Shown here one piece after another: positions 34,256-44,150 of a DNA stretch of 64,000 bases. A program made the translations under genes and the position numbers. This stretch comes from Termitomyces sp. T153 (lineage: Eukaryota > Basidiomycota > Agaricomycetes > Agaricales > Lyophyllaceae), in contig JACKQL020000149.1 in NCBI GenBank assembly GCA_018296165.2, positions 1 through 64,000 on the forward strand, read 5' to 3'. The notes below the pieces were generated by a model. That model saw only the letters and a list, made by a program, of their open reading frames with translations. It ran no database searches and had not been told where the DNA came from. The first letter of the stretch is position 1. The number at the start of each line of letters is the position of its first letter.

Positions 34256-34726
34256 CCCACTACTTTTGATGAGACAAGGACTCCAAACACAACTCCAAGA
34301 GGGCTAACAAGTGGTTTGAAGACAACAACTTTGATGTCCTCTTGTAGTCAGCTCAATCCCCTGATTTTCACCATATTGAACACCTCTGATAGTACCTCAA
34401 GGACCAGCTTAGGCAGTATAAAACACCATATGGTGTGCATGAATTGTGGGAGAGGGTTGCAAAGGAGTGGGATGGAATACCAGCAGAGGTATGCCAAAGA
34501 CTGATAGAAAGCATGCCTAGAAGGATTCAAGCAGTTATCAAGGCAAATGAAGAACATACAAAGCACTAAATACCAAAATTAGAGATGCTCAAAAAACTGT
34601 TCCAATGAGTGAATAGTTTCAAAGTACTTTATATGATTTTACCACAGTTTTAAATACTTCCAATCCTTCATGGCAATGTCATCTTTCAAAAAGTATAAAA
34701 CATTGGGACAGTTTTTTGAGCCACTG
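34256..34726 (+). mobile_element. Tc1/mariner 3' half with terminal repeat
   Basis: One frame reads KRANKWFEDNNFDVLL, then SAQSPDFHHIEHL, then YLKDQLRQY, GVHELWERVAKEWDGIP and ESMPRRIQAVIKA. This is the C-terminal half of a Tc1-type DDE transposase, with the SPDxNPIEHLW block that holds the third acidic residue decayed to HHIEHL. The right end is an inverted-repeat terminus, GGGACAGTTTTTTGAGCCACTG (34705-34726), followed by TA. GCTCAAAAAACTGTTCC also occurs inverted at 34579-34595. The 5' half and left terminus are missing. Confidence 0.82.
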
Positions 34727-34788
34727 TAGATTCTAAGGTAGGCCCACTCCTCCCTTTCTTGAGCTCTGTCCAGAGCTCATGCTGTATT

Positions 34789-35432
34789 CACTTGAGGACA
34801 TCTTGTAGACTTTTGAAGAAACACCTGTTGAAAACAGGTTAAGTGATTTCCAACAAGTATTTGTCAGAGGATGTCCCACTTGTTTCCCCTTCTCTTTCTC
34901 CAATTCTTCCTCCCCTATAGTTTTCCTTCATTTTACTTCCTTTTCCCTATCTATTGGTCCTAGTTTCAGCCCTCAGGCTGCACTGGTTCTCTGTTAATAA
35001 TACAGACAAGTATGACCCCTTTGACACTGCCACCAGTTTATGTAACTGCTGACCAATTGCTGACACATCACTTTTGTCTTTTTTTCTCTGTCATACTGTA
35101 CAGTTGTTTCTCATGCTTCTGAAGCCTCTGAAGTGTCACATCTGGCCTAGAGAATCCCCAGACTTGTTCTCTTTAGATTTCCCTTTGCCAGGTGAGTAGT
35201 TATCTCAGTAGACACTGTACAGTACTGAATAGACTTTGGATTTCCCTTTGCCAGCTGTGTGATTGAGACACAGCCTCTAGAGGTCACTCTTACAGTATTG
35301 CTCCAGATATACCTTTCCAAATTTCCTCATTAGGAAATTGTTTTTGTGATTTTTTATAGAAACATTTATCAGAAATTATTTAATATGTTTTAACAGGTGT
35401 TTCTCCAGAAGTCTACAAGATTTCCTTAAGTG
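34789..35432. mobile_element. CACTT-ended MITE carrying a solo LTR
   Basis: The ends CACTTGAGGACATCTTGTAGA and (inverted) CACTTAAGGAAATCTTGTAGA are flanked by the duplicated trinucleotide ATT (34786-34788 and 35433-35435). The sub-terminal GAAACACCTGTT and AACAGGTGTTTCTCC blocks match the foldback MITE at 11852-12452. Without the 433-bp LTR and its duplication the element would be 206 bp. It sits inside another copy of the unknown gene duplicated at 23.4-25.3 kb. Confidence 0.8.
34862..35294 (+). repeat. Family-C solo LTR inside the MITE
   Basis: It runs from TGTCAGAGGATGTCC to CTCTTACA, with the target duplication GTATT on both sides (34857-34861 and 35295-35299). AGACTTGTTCT is present at about 35160-35170. 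Joining the flanks restores the MITE sequence AACAAGTATT...CTCCAGA, matching the other MITE. Confidence 0.85.
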
Positions 35433-36087
35433 ATTGCAAGTGGATGAGCATCTGCCTCACCTGTTTGTTTCTTCTTGCTCATCAGGCAAGCTAGTCTTTC
35501 CTGCATGTTTGTGTATTACACCAACTAGTGACACTGTAATATACTTTTGCATGCAAGCAGGGAGCAGTGAGAGTTATCTCATAAAAATTTGCCTATCAAT
35601 TTTACTTAAATGCTTAAGTAAGCCTAAAAATATTAATGTTTTTAGGATGCTGTGATTGCTTGCTATTTACTTATTGGCACTTGTTGAAATCAAGCATTCC
35701 AAGAACTCACCCATTTCATGACATTTTGTCTCCTTGTATCCCAACCTGGACTGTGACCACACCACCAAAACACCAGAGAGTTACTTTACTACTCATAATG
35801 ATTTAGAACAATCAATATATGTAAAATTCAAACTTGAGCCACATCTTCAAAACACCAATTAATACTGCCAAATCCAATATCACATTGGCATTTCATTGGT
35901 ATTTTCTTCTCATTAACCAGTGTAAAACAGGCATTTTCAAGTCTGATTTTCAGTCATGTGCTACAACATGCTGCATTATGCCTGAAACTTGATTCAGAGA
36001 TCTTGATTCAAAATTGATTGCAGAAGACACTAAACATATATGTAATGGGAAGCAATTTGTGCTAGATATTAATGCAAAGAACCTTTC
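35433..36087. other. Repeat fragments, no intact gene
   Basis: 35433-35560 resembles 25410-25500 (unknown duplicated gene). 35690-35860 resembles 60790-60920, the sequence downstream of the KDZ transposase remnant, including GAGAATTACTTTACTA-type wording. The rest is AT-rich and uninformative. Confidence 0.5.
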
Positions 36088-36481
36088 TGTCAGGAGCCAG
36101 ACCCCTGGATTGTTTCCTTTATTTTGAACCTGCCACTCATTGTAGACCTCCTATTTCTGGGCCACAGGCACTTTTGACCAAGGGCTATCTTTTGGTTATA
36201 TTTGTACATGGTCACATGCTGGGAGTCTGGAGATTGAGGCAATTTACAATGAATTTCTGCTTTTTAACCAGATTCTGGAATTGCTTGTTGTTGGTTTTTT
36301 TTTTGAGAAGCTCTAGAGTAAGTTTGCCAAACACTGGCATTGGGAATCCTTAGACTTGTTCTCTTTGGATCTCCCTCTGCTAAGTAAGTAGCTAGAACTC
36401 TAGAACTTCTTGTAGATGCTAAATAAACTTTGGATCTCCCTCTATCAGTTGTCTGATTGAGCCACAGCCTCCAGAGCTATA
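36088..36481 (+). repeat. Family-B 5' LTR
   Basis: It begins TGTCAGGAGCCAGACCC and ends near GAGCTATA. AGACTTGTTCT at about 36353-36363 has its exact complement AGAACAAGTCT just inside the element at about 36484-36494. It is similar to the truncated LTR at 8616. Confidence 0.8.
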
Positions 36482-36589
36482 GCAGAACAAGTCTCTAGAT
36501 TTGGTCTAGGAGCACCCTTTTTAATTGCCTGAGTTTCCATTTGGTTCTTCAAAAGGTCTCTCCCCTGTCAGTGTCTTACTACTTTCTGT

Positions 36590-39311
36590 GCACCTCCTAT
36601 GACCCAACCAACCCCCCCAGCACCTCTGCCTGCTGCTTTAAGCTCACAGGACAATGCCTGGAGTTGTTCCTTGTCCCTAGATACACAGGTTCAACTTACT
36701 CAAGCTTCCCTTACTTCTCACACTGCCAAACTCACCAGACTACATCAAACCACTAAAGCAGTGTTCCTTTCCCTCCAGGCCCTCCAGAAATGCCTCCTCC
36801 TTGCTCCTACTCCTCCCCTGGACCCCCAGCAGCTGTAGGAGGGTTCCCTTCTGCACTTAGCTTGGAGTTATTAGCCTTTCACTCCAAACTTCCTTTCTCT
36901 GTACTCTCTGATGTATTTAATGGGAACTGTAAGATTGGAAAATATTTTCTCCAATCCTGTATCACTTATACCCAGTTGAGCAGTGAAGCTTTTACCTCTG
37001 ATACTCTGAAAATTGCTTGAGTCCTCTCCTACATGAAGGCTAGCCAAGCTTCAACCTATGCATTGTGCATTTTCCAATGCTTTAGAGGAGTAGAGAGTTT
37101 TTCAAGCTGGATGGTGTTTAAAAAGGAGTTCTGAGCTGAGGTCTTCTGCCTCAACTCTGCCAAGACTGCAGCTATTTCCCTTCAAGACTGAAACCAGTAT
37201 GGTGAAGGGAAGCAGTCACTTGACGAGTACATTGACTTGTTCTAGGCCTTAGTTGAGCAGGCTGAGTATCCAGATGGTCTGCAGCTTTGCCTAATCTTCT
37301 GCAATGGACTCTACCCTTCCTTCATTGATTATATTGACAGTATGGTAGAGGGGTGCCCAGATGCATGTTGACACCTGGTACAAGGTGGTATATGAGCAGT
37401 AACAGCTGATAGAGCTGCAGCAGGAGCTGTGACAGACCCAGTACCCCACAGTTGCTCCACATGTTTCCTTTGCTCATAGTGGGTTTTTCCCCTGAGTCTT
37501 CCTTCCATGCATGCTTCAGTGGCTCTACAAGCAGGTGCAACCCTTTCCATTCTATCTCATGTTGCCCCTTCTGTGCTCCTCTACTAGCTCCCATGCACTC
37601 CCTACTACAGGGAGTCTCTATGGATGTTGATGCCTTCTGTAAAGCAATCCTCTACTCCTCTGTTGTGCTGATGCTGCAAAAAGGCAGGCCACTTTGCCTG
37701 TTACTGTCCTCTAGGGCTGAAAATGTCTTATAGTCTGGATTGGAGCAAGAAGAGCTGTTCATTCAACTTCTGGCAGCCTAGGATGCAACAAAAGCCCCCT
37801 CCCCTGACAGGCCTATAGCTGCTCTCTCCACAGAGGTGGCCAATGTATTGGAGGAGGTGCCTATAGAGTTGAAGGAGGATTTTTGAGTAAGCAGCAGATT
37901 ACCTGTATGCCTCTGTTCCCTAGTGCTAATCATTACACTCTGCTGTTTATGGAATCAAATATATCTGTTGCTGCCCTTGATACTATGCTCAAAATAATAA
38001 GCACCTCCTCAGATATACAAACCCCTCCCCCAGTTAAAGTCTCTGCTGGGAATAGACCTCCTAACCTGCACCTCCAGATTTTTGCATGGAAATGCTGTCT
38101 TCCTTATTGATACATCTTTGCTTCCACCCCTTCCATCAACTCCCTGAAGCTACAAGTAGAAATTGAGATGACAGAGACCTGAAGTGTGGTTGCTCTGCTT
38201 GACAGTGGAGAAACAGGCCTCTTCCTCAACACATACTATGTACAATGAACTTGTTTTATGTTATGTTTCCATTATTGATTGTGCAGCCTATGGTTCACAC
38301 CTTATAAGTCAAAACCAGTTGATTGATCTTATTTATGAAGTATGAAGTAAGGTGCTGCCTTATGTAATGATAGTATGAGCATTTAGAGGTAGTGTCATGT
38401 GATGCTACTAAACAACAATAATAATAATAAGTACAGTAATAGTATACACTATGCAATAGAGAGGTAATGGGCACTCCATTACATTTCACCAGTTGCCCCC
38501 TCTCTAATCCTATCCCCATATACAATGTTGATGGCATGCTCAATAAAGCTGGCTCGATTTGTTCAGTGGTGGACCTAGTTCTTTATTACCAGGCCTATCC
38601 AGAAAGAGCCACTTTTATCATCACTAGTTTAGAGAAGCAACACATGATCTTGGAGTTCACCTAGTTATGTAAACATAACTCCAAGATTGACTGGACTAAG
38701 GACAAGGTGAAGATGAGTTGCTGCTCTTATCATTGCATGACCTGATGAATCTAAGGAGAATAATGAATACAAAGGAGAATCTGCTAGCACACCAGACCCT
38801 GAGTCTCCAGACAAAACCATTAAGGTAGGTGATAGGATCTATGCTACAACTCTCTGCCCTCTCCTATAGTGGCAGAGATTCAGGCCAGTCAGACCACTTC
38901 TCAATATCTGGCATTTGCAGCAAATTTTGAGCTCAGGCCCTTTTGTAGCATAGTTTCTAATCACCTCCATGGTTTTGAAGATATATTCACCAAAGCAACA
39001 TTTGATTCACTTCCAGAGTGCAAGCAATAGGATCATGCAATTGAGCTTATCCCAGATGCTGAACCCTCCAGCTGCAAGGTCTATCCACTTCTGCCCTGGG
39101 ATCAGAATGAGCTAAGTGAGTTCCTACAGAAGAACCTTAGTTCTGGACAGATACAACTCTCTAAGTCCCCAATGGCCTCCCCAGTCTTTTTCATTAAGAA
39201 GAAGGATGGGTCTCTTCATCTGGTTCAGGACTATTAAGCCTTGAATGCAATTATGGTGAAGAATTGCTATCCCTTGCCACTCATCTCTGAACTTGTCAAC
39301 AACTTTTGAGG
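36590..39311 (+). pseudogene. Family-B gag-pol remnant, truncated in RT
   Basis: In order: a gag N-terminus (PAPLPAALSSQDNAWSC), a capsid-like block to about 37400, a decayed zinc knuckle (CCKKAGHFACYC) near 37675, a protease signature VALLDSGETGLFLN near 38195, a linker, then RT from MASPVFFIKKKDGSLHL near 39170. It ends at about 39311 in the first RT palm block. It is interrupted at about 38243-38490 by an insertion and by many stops. Confidence 0.78.
38243..38490. other. AT-rich insertion in the family-B protease region
   Basis: About 250 bp here interrupt the alignment between the protease motif and the PIPIYNVDG block shared by families A and B. It contains a (AAT)n-like run (38408-38430) and a small palindrome GTAATGG...CCATTAC near 38465-38485. 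No target duplication was identified; it may be a MITE or SINE. Confidence 0.4.
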
Positions 39312-39989
39312 TGCACACATAGAGACATACACATGTATTGTGTCCTACATTACAGCAGAGCATGCTTTGGATTCTATCCTATATCACTGGTGGAGTCCAC
39401 TACACCATAGCAGAATCCCCACAATGTGCATGTCATATAAGTGCCATGGAGGCCATACATTGTGCCATACTATACATATCCAGCAGTTCCTTGACCAGGA
39501 TCTGGAGCTGCTAATTACTACCAGGTCCATTGCAATTACATCTAACAGTGACCAGCCCCACTCAACACTAAAATTTACTGGTTTCAGTAGACCAGCAGTG
39601 GATCCAGCTGCCAGCCATTTCTCATGACCAGCTGCTGCCACTTGTGACAAAATCTGCTCTCAGAAACATATCTGCCCAGCACCATCAGAAAGCTGCTGAG
39701 AAGACAGGGGGTGGCCAAAGCCAATACCACCATTGGCAACAAGCTACTTCAATGAAAAGTGATATGAAGACCTATTTTAACTGCAGAAATAACAATCAAG
39801 GAACAGCAGAAACACAGAATTGTGCCAGTTGAACAAAATCAATGGAGAACACATAATATTGGTCATGGTTTTTTTAGATGCTTGGAAATGCATCAGAATT
39901 CTTTATAGAGGATCAGAATTCTTTGGAAGGCATAATCTTCTTTTGTAGCCATCAAAATCTCATCAAAGCATCAAATTGCTTGGAAGCTG

Positions 39990-41022
39990 CAACCTTCTTT
40001 GGCAGCCATCCTGCTTTTGGATGGTACATGTAAATCAACAGATGCACATGACTCTAATTTTCAAATTCTTGACTTACAAGTCCTCTTTTGCTCACCAGCT
40101 GCCACTCATCCACTCATCACTGTCTGCTATGCTATGTCTCCATCCACTGAGGTCCTTTTCCAACAGCTCTATGACACTGAGAACTCTGTGTTGGTCTCTG
40201 CTCTGAGAGGAGACTTGTCAGATCTCTAGGGTAGGTTTAAACAATTAGTGAGCAACCCTATTTGTAGGATAATATGCCACACTCACAGATCATTGTGGAA
40301 GCAAATTTCCCAGGTCAAGGACAAAGAACTTGTCCTAGAGGCAAGAAAAAGCTTTTCCAATAAGACCAATTAAATTTTATCAGGCAAGCTATCAGATGCA
40401 AAGGCAATTGAGGAGTTGAAAGAGGAGGCAGGGGCATATTCAAGGAGTCACAGGCAAGGAAGGAAGCTCAGGAGGTCAACAAGGGCCAGGCAGCAGGAGG
40501 AGTGACAGGTCTGTGTTCAAAGTTGGATTCCTTACTGTCAGAAATTTTGAAATGGATTTCAGCAATCAATCCACTGATGGTTGTAGCAGGTCCAGTGTAC
40601 CCAGCAGATCCCTGCCAGCAGAGCCAGTCTCAGACCAACCCCAGCTAATTAGAAAGGCTAGCAAAGCACAGATTCCCCAACAAGAATGGAGGAAATACAC
40701 TGCCCAAACTCCACCTCATATTCCTTCCACATCCAGCCAGTCCAAATATCAATCTGTTGCCTCAGACAAAGATGACAAGAATGACTCAAATGATAACAAT
40801 GATCATTCTAATGATGAGGAACATTGGTGGGGGGAGATCACACTGTCAATGAGGTTAGGGAAGTACCTCATGACAGCACCTCCTTGTGCAGGGGCACAGC
40901 TTGACCCTCCTTGCTGATACTGTCAAAAGAAGGGGCTCCAATGTGTCAAGACAAAGGAAGGAGCCTTGTGTGATGCCTGCCAGCTTGTCCTCAAGAAAAC
41001 ATGCAGTCTTATAAGGGATCAC
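39990..41022 (+). pseudogene. Zn2Cys6-like protein gene, 5' part, split by the young retroelement
   Basis: Frames read LYDTENSVLVSALRGDLSDL, KQLVSNP, WKQISQVKDKELVLEARKSF, KLSDAKAIEELKEEAGAYSRS, then a Ser-rich, acidic segment (40513-40900). A cysteine motif C-x2-C-x6-C-x8-C-x2-C-x7-C follows (about 40908-41008: YCQKKGLQC, GALCDACQLVLKKTC). One in-frame TGA inside the motif is likely a CGA that lost its CpG. The frame runs through the ATCAC target into 53006 without a break, so insertion of the element split an otherwise continuous exon. The spacing fits the fungal Zn2Cys6 (Gal4-type) DNA-binding cluster; actual function is unknown. 39312-39990 upstream shows nothing. Confidence 0.6.
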
Positions 41023-42010
41023 TGTCAGGTTCCGCTGACGACGGTGGCTCAGTACACTGGCGAGTCCTTACTAGGCGGACGCGATGTCCTGCGTTTATAA
41101 CCAGGCGCCCGGGGTTGGAGCGGAGGTGGGGAAGGCTTGCGAGGGGCCCCTAGGGATAGCGGCCCGAGTAGGTCCGGAGTGATTCAGAGGGGTCTAAGAC
41201 TGGAGGTACTGGTCGTTGACCCGGGGTGGGTGTCGGAGCTCGTTAGCGGACGCACGAGGGGATTGCGGGGTAGGCGGAGGCTTCTAGGCTGTTGGGGGGG
41301 CGGGGTCGGTTGGATAGGGGATTACCGGGGCTTGATGGGTTCCGGGGTGAGCGGGTAGTGAGGCCCGGGGTTGTCGTTAGGAATGTTCAGGTCGTGGCGC
41401 GTGCGCGGAGTTCGTACTGATGTAGGGAGCAAGGGAACTTCAGGGGAACAAAGGAAATATGTACAGTCGAGACGAGACGGAGACGAGACGAGACTGAGAA
41501 AAGATAGATTCGAAACCTAGGAACAGAAATACAGACGAGACGTGAGACGAAACATAGGAAACCGGTAAAATGTAATATCAAGACTAGGGTTCGAGGAGTC
41601 ATTCTATGACTTATATACCAACTACTGGGTGCCTCCAAGGGCGGCGGATGTGATGGCGGGGGTCGACGGGGCTGTGCTGAGTCGACGGGTGTCGGGTACA
41701 ACCCAAGTTCGGGCCGCGGCGGTATTCTGATGGGATCAGTTGGGGGCGCGGCCGCTCCGGGGCGTCGTGGCACTCCGGGATGGGTCGGGTGAACTAGGGT
41801 AGGGGGTCGGGGACGTATGACGTGTCCAGGAACGGTGGGGGAAGGTTTCAAGGGGGTGTTGATGGCTACGGATAGGGAGTTGCCGTCGGGGTTTGCCGGA
41901 GAAGCGTTGGAGTTGCCCAGTGTGGGCGTCGAAAGTGTGGGCGGGGTTCCGGGGAGTTATTGGGAGGGGTTGGGGGCCGTGTCTAGGGATCTAGGGAGCG
42001 GGTCGTGACA
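41023..42010 (-). repeat. 3' LTR of the young element
   Basis: On the element's strand it starts TGTCACGACCCGCTCCC and ends CGGAACCTGACA. It differs from the 5' LTR at 9 of 988 positions with no indels; eight of the nine are C/T or G/A changes within CpG. Confidence 0.96.
41573..41617 (-). promoter_or_regulatory. LTR core promoter: TATA box and initiation motif (3' LTR copy)
   Basis: On the minus strand TATATAA (41611-41617) is followed after about 27 nt by GTCTTGATATTA (41573-41584). The same pair is kept in the solo LTRs at 3844, 7681 and 48695, whose other sequence has diverged widely, which implies selection. The distance suits a TATA-directed transcription start. Confidence 0.75.
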
Positions 42011-42023
42011 TCACCCCCCCTTC
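42011..42023 (-). other. Polypurine tract
   Basis: On the minus strand GAAGGGGGGGTGA directly precedes the 3' LTR start TGTCACG. This is the usual plus-strand primer site of an LTR retroelement. Confidence 0.8.
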
Positions 42024-42085
42024 AGCGTCGAGACCCTCGAGACGCGGGGAGCAAGTCGGGCATCGGTAGGGCATGGGAATCGAAG

Positions 42086-42103
42086 TTGATCAATATTGAT
42101 CAA
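42086..42103. promoter_or_regulatory. 18-bp perfect palindrome upstream of the antisense gene
   Basis: TTGATCAATATTGATCAA lies 122 bp upstream of the antisense gene start; ATTAAAAAGG (42180-42189), a TATA-like sequence, lies between. It is a candidate site for a dimeric regulator. The 42024-42224 stretch is otherwise noncoding and GC-rich. Confidence 0.4.
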
Positions 42104-42224
42104 ACCGCAGCGAGCGGCGGCGGCGTGGGGAAGGAAGTCGAGGTGCGGCCGCCGTTTGTCAGGGGCCCCTTCTTGATTCATTAAAAAGGGGTGGACGCAC
42201 CCAGGAGCCCGCCAGCTTGTTGCG

Positions 42225-43920
42225 ATGTCTTCTTCAGCTTATTCTCCCACAGCATCTAGGTCGCCGTCCCCACCTTCCCAGCTGTCGTCCTCCGAAGATT
42301 CAGAGGGTCGCCGAGATCGCCGTCGGGTCGAGGCGATGTACCGTAGTCGTGAGTGCGGCCCGTTCTATGTATCCCAGAACACTGATTGTCCCCTCGCAGA
42401 GTTGTCCGCGGCCGTGGCTGGTCCCTCAGGGCCACCGTCTGGTGCGGATGCGACGCAGCCCCCGGCGGGCGTGGTTACTTCTACGCGTTCCAAGCCTGGC
42501 ATTCGCCCGGGGGTGGTTCGACTTGTTCCAGAGGGTTCGAGGGTGGTGCAGGCGGAGGTGACGCCGGAGCAGTTTGCCGAGGCGGTGGGTCGGGCGAGGG
42601 GTCCCCCCACCCTCGAGTGGTGTCAGTCGGCGGCCCCGGTGAGTGGCCACTTAGTTTCGTGTCTCCCGGACCAACATGCCCTTGCAGTGCGCGTCTTGTA
42701 CCCGACGGGGGGAGCAGTGTGAGTTTGAGGAACCGGCATCGGGGGTGCGGCGGGACACGTCGGTGTGCCTCCCGTGCCGTTCGCGGCACGAGAAGTGTTC
42801 CGTCACCCTGAGTTGGCGGGCCGTTTGCGTCGCGGTGGAGCAAGGGTGGGATCAGGGTTGGGTCGCAGCACAGCTGGAGGAGGGACGGAAGGGCAGGGTG
42901 TCGGGGAGGGGCTCCGGGGCTGGGGAGGGGGAACGGGTTAGCGCGTCTGTCATGAAGGTGGGCCCTCCGCGGGGTGGGCGGAAGGAGGGGGCCCCTTCCA
43001 GGCAGGAGAAGGGGAAACGGAGGGCGTCCCCTTCACCCGAGGCGGGTCCCAGTAAGCGGGCGCGGGGCGAGCAGGTAATGGGGGGCCCCCCCGGTTCCGC
43101 GGTGTATTCCCCTACGTCCGGAGTCCCCGTTGAGCAGTCCGCGGACGGGTCGTGGTCGGTTGCGGAGGCCTATCTGCGGCGTCGGGTAGAGGGCTTGGAA
43201 CGGTTGTTGGTCGCACGCGAGGGGGAGATTCAGGGGGTACGGGAGGAGAGGGACGGGGCTCGACGGGAGTTAGACGGGGTTCGGAGGGAACGGGACCTGG
43301 CGCGGAAGGACAAGGACGTCGCCGTCGGGACTGCCACGGAGCGATTATCGCGTCTGCAGGAGTTGGAGGTGCGGACGGTGCATTTGCAGGCGCGGGCGGA
43401 AGCGGCGGAAGTGGCGGCGCAGCAGGCAGGGGGCCCAGGGGTGCGGGAGACTCGGCAGGATTCCGGCGCTGGGGAAGTCCGGGCGGCGGCGGAGAGGGCG
43501 CGACGGCAGGAGGAGTGGCTCGCCAACGAGGCGGCCTCGGGCCGGCGAGGAGTGCTTCGTGAGTGGTTGTCCCGCCTTCTTTTCCCTAGTGTTGACTCGG
43601 GTTCCACAGACTGGGCCCGGGAGCATCGCATCCTTCTCGACGGGGCGTCGGCAGCGCTGGGGTCCATCCACGATGGGTTGGCGAGGATGCCCGGGGACCT
43701 TCCGCCGGAGTTGGGCCAAGGGGTAACGCAGATGGGGCGTCTGTTGGCAGGGCATTGGCGGAGGGCGACGGCAGACCCCGGGGCGTGGTGGGAGATAGCG
43801 ACGGACGTGGGGGAACCGCTCCCCGGGCAACCCGAGGTTCTGGCGGCGGTAGTGGCACAGTTGGAGGTGGTCATGGTGGGAAGGGTAGCGGGGTTAGGGT
43901 CGGAGGAGGAGGGAGAGTGA
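42225..43920 (+). CDS. Antisense Zn2Cys6-like coiled-coil protein carried by the retroelement
   Basis: Two exons, 42225-42638 and 42688-43920, are joined by a 49-bp GTGAGT...TTGCAG intron that keeps phase and gives 548 aa. Without splicing the first frame ends at 42722. Residues 1-138 are Ser/Pro-rich and unrecognised. The splice brings in C139-x2-C142-x6-C149-x15-C165-x2-C168-x6-C175, the Zn2Cys6 pattern with an unusually long central loop. A basic Pro/Ser region follows with a bipartite NLS-like KGKRR...KRAR (about 247-264), then a long heptad-rich coiled coil (about 297-384) and a Gly/Trp-containing C-terminal domain. It lies opposite to gag-pol, between pol and the 3' LTR, convergent with pol. 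DNA binding and nuclear location are inferred; the role could be regulation of the element. The frame is intact in CpG-rich sequence. Confidence 0.75.
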
Positions 43921-44150
43921 GGGGAATTCGGACCCCGTCGCTGACTTGTTCCCTGCCCCTTTCTTGTTCAAGTATATACCTGTACATCGTTTGTGCCTAT
44001 ACAGTCTTTGGACCCTCTGCTGAGTGTGAGGAGTTTCAGATAGAGCGAGGAGAGGAGTAAGTGGAAACACGTAGGAGAGTATTGGTGGGAGTTGAATCCC
44101 TGGTGAACCCAGAGGCGGGGGTTACGCCCACTATTGCCATCTGTGTTGGG
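43921..44150. other. Gap between the convergent antisense gene and pol
   Basis: This 230-bp noncoding stretch should hold the 3' ends of two convergent transcripts. It contains a relatively AT-rich segment (43970-44010, TATATACC...CATCGTTTGTG). No clear polyadenylation signal is visible. Confidence 0.45.

Noticed and set aside
41387..41851. 154-aa ORF in the LTR, repeated in part at 52505-52846
   Set aside because: It lies in the LTR on the element's strand, is Pro/Arg-rich, overlaps the TATA box and differs between the two LTRs in reading length. LTR noncoding sequence is the simpler reading.
43230..43874. Minus-strand 214-aa ORF opposite the antisense gene
   Set aside because: It is a Ser/Arg/Pro-rich shadow of the coiled-coil coding strand in GC-rich DNA, with no start context or recognisable motif.
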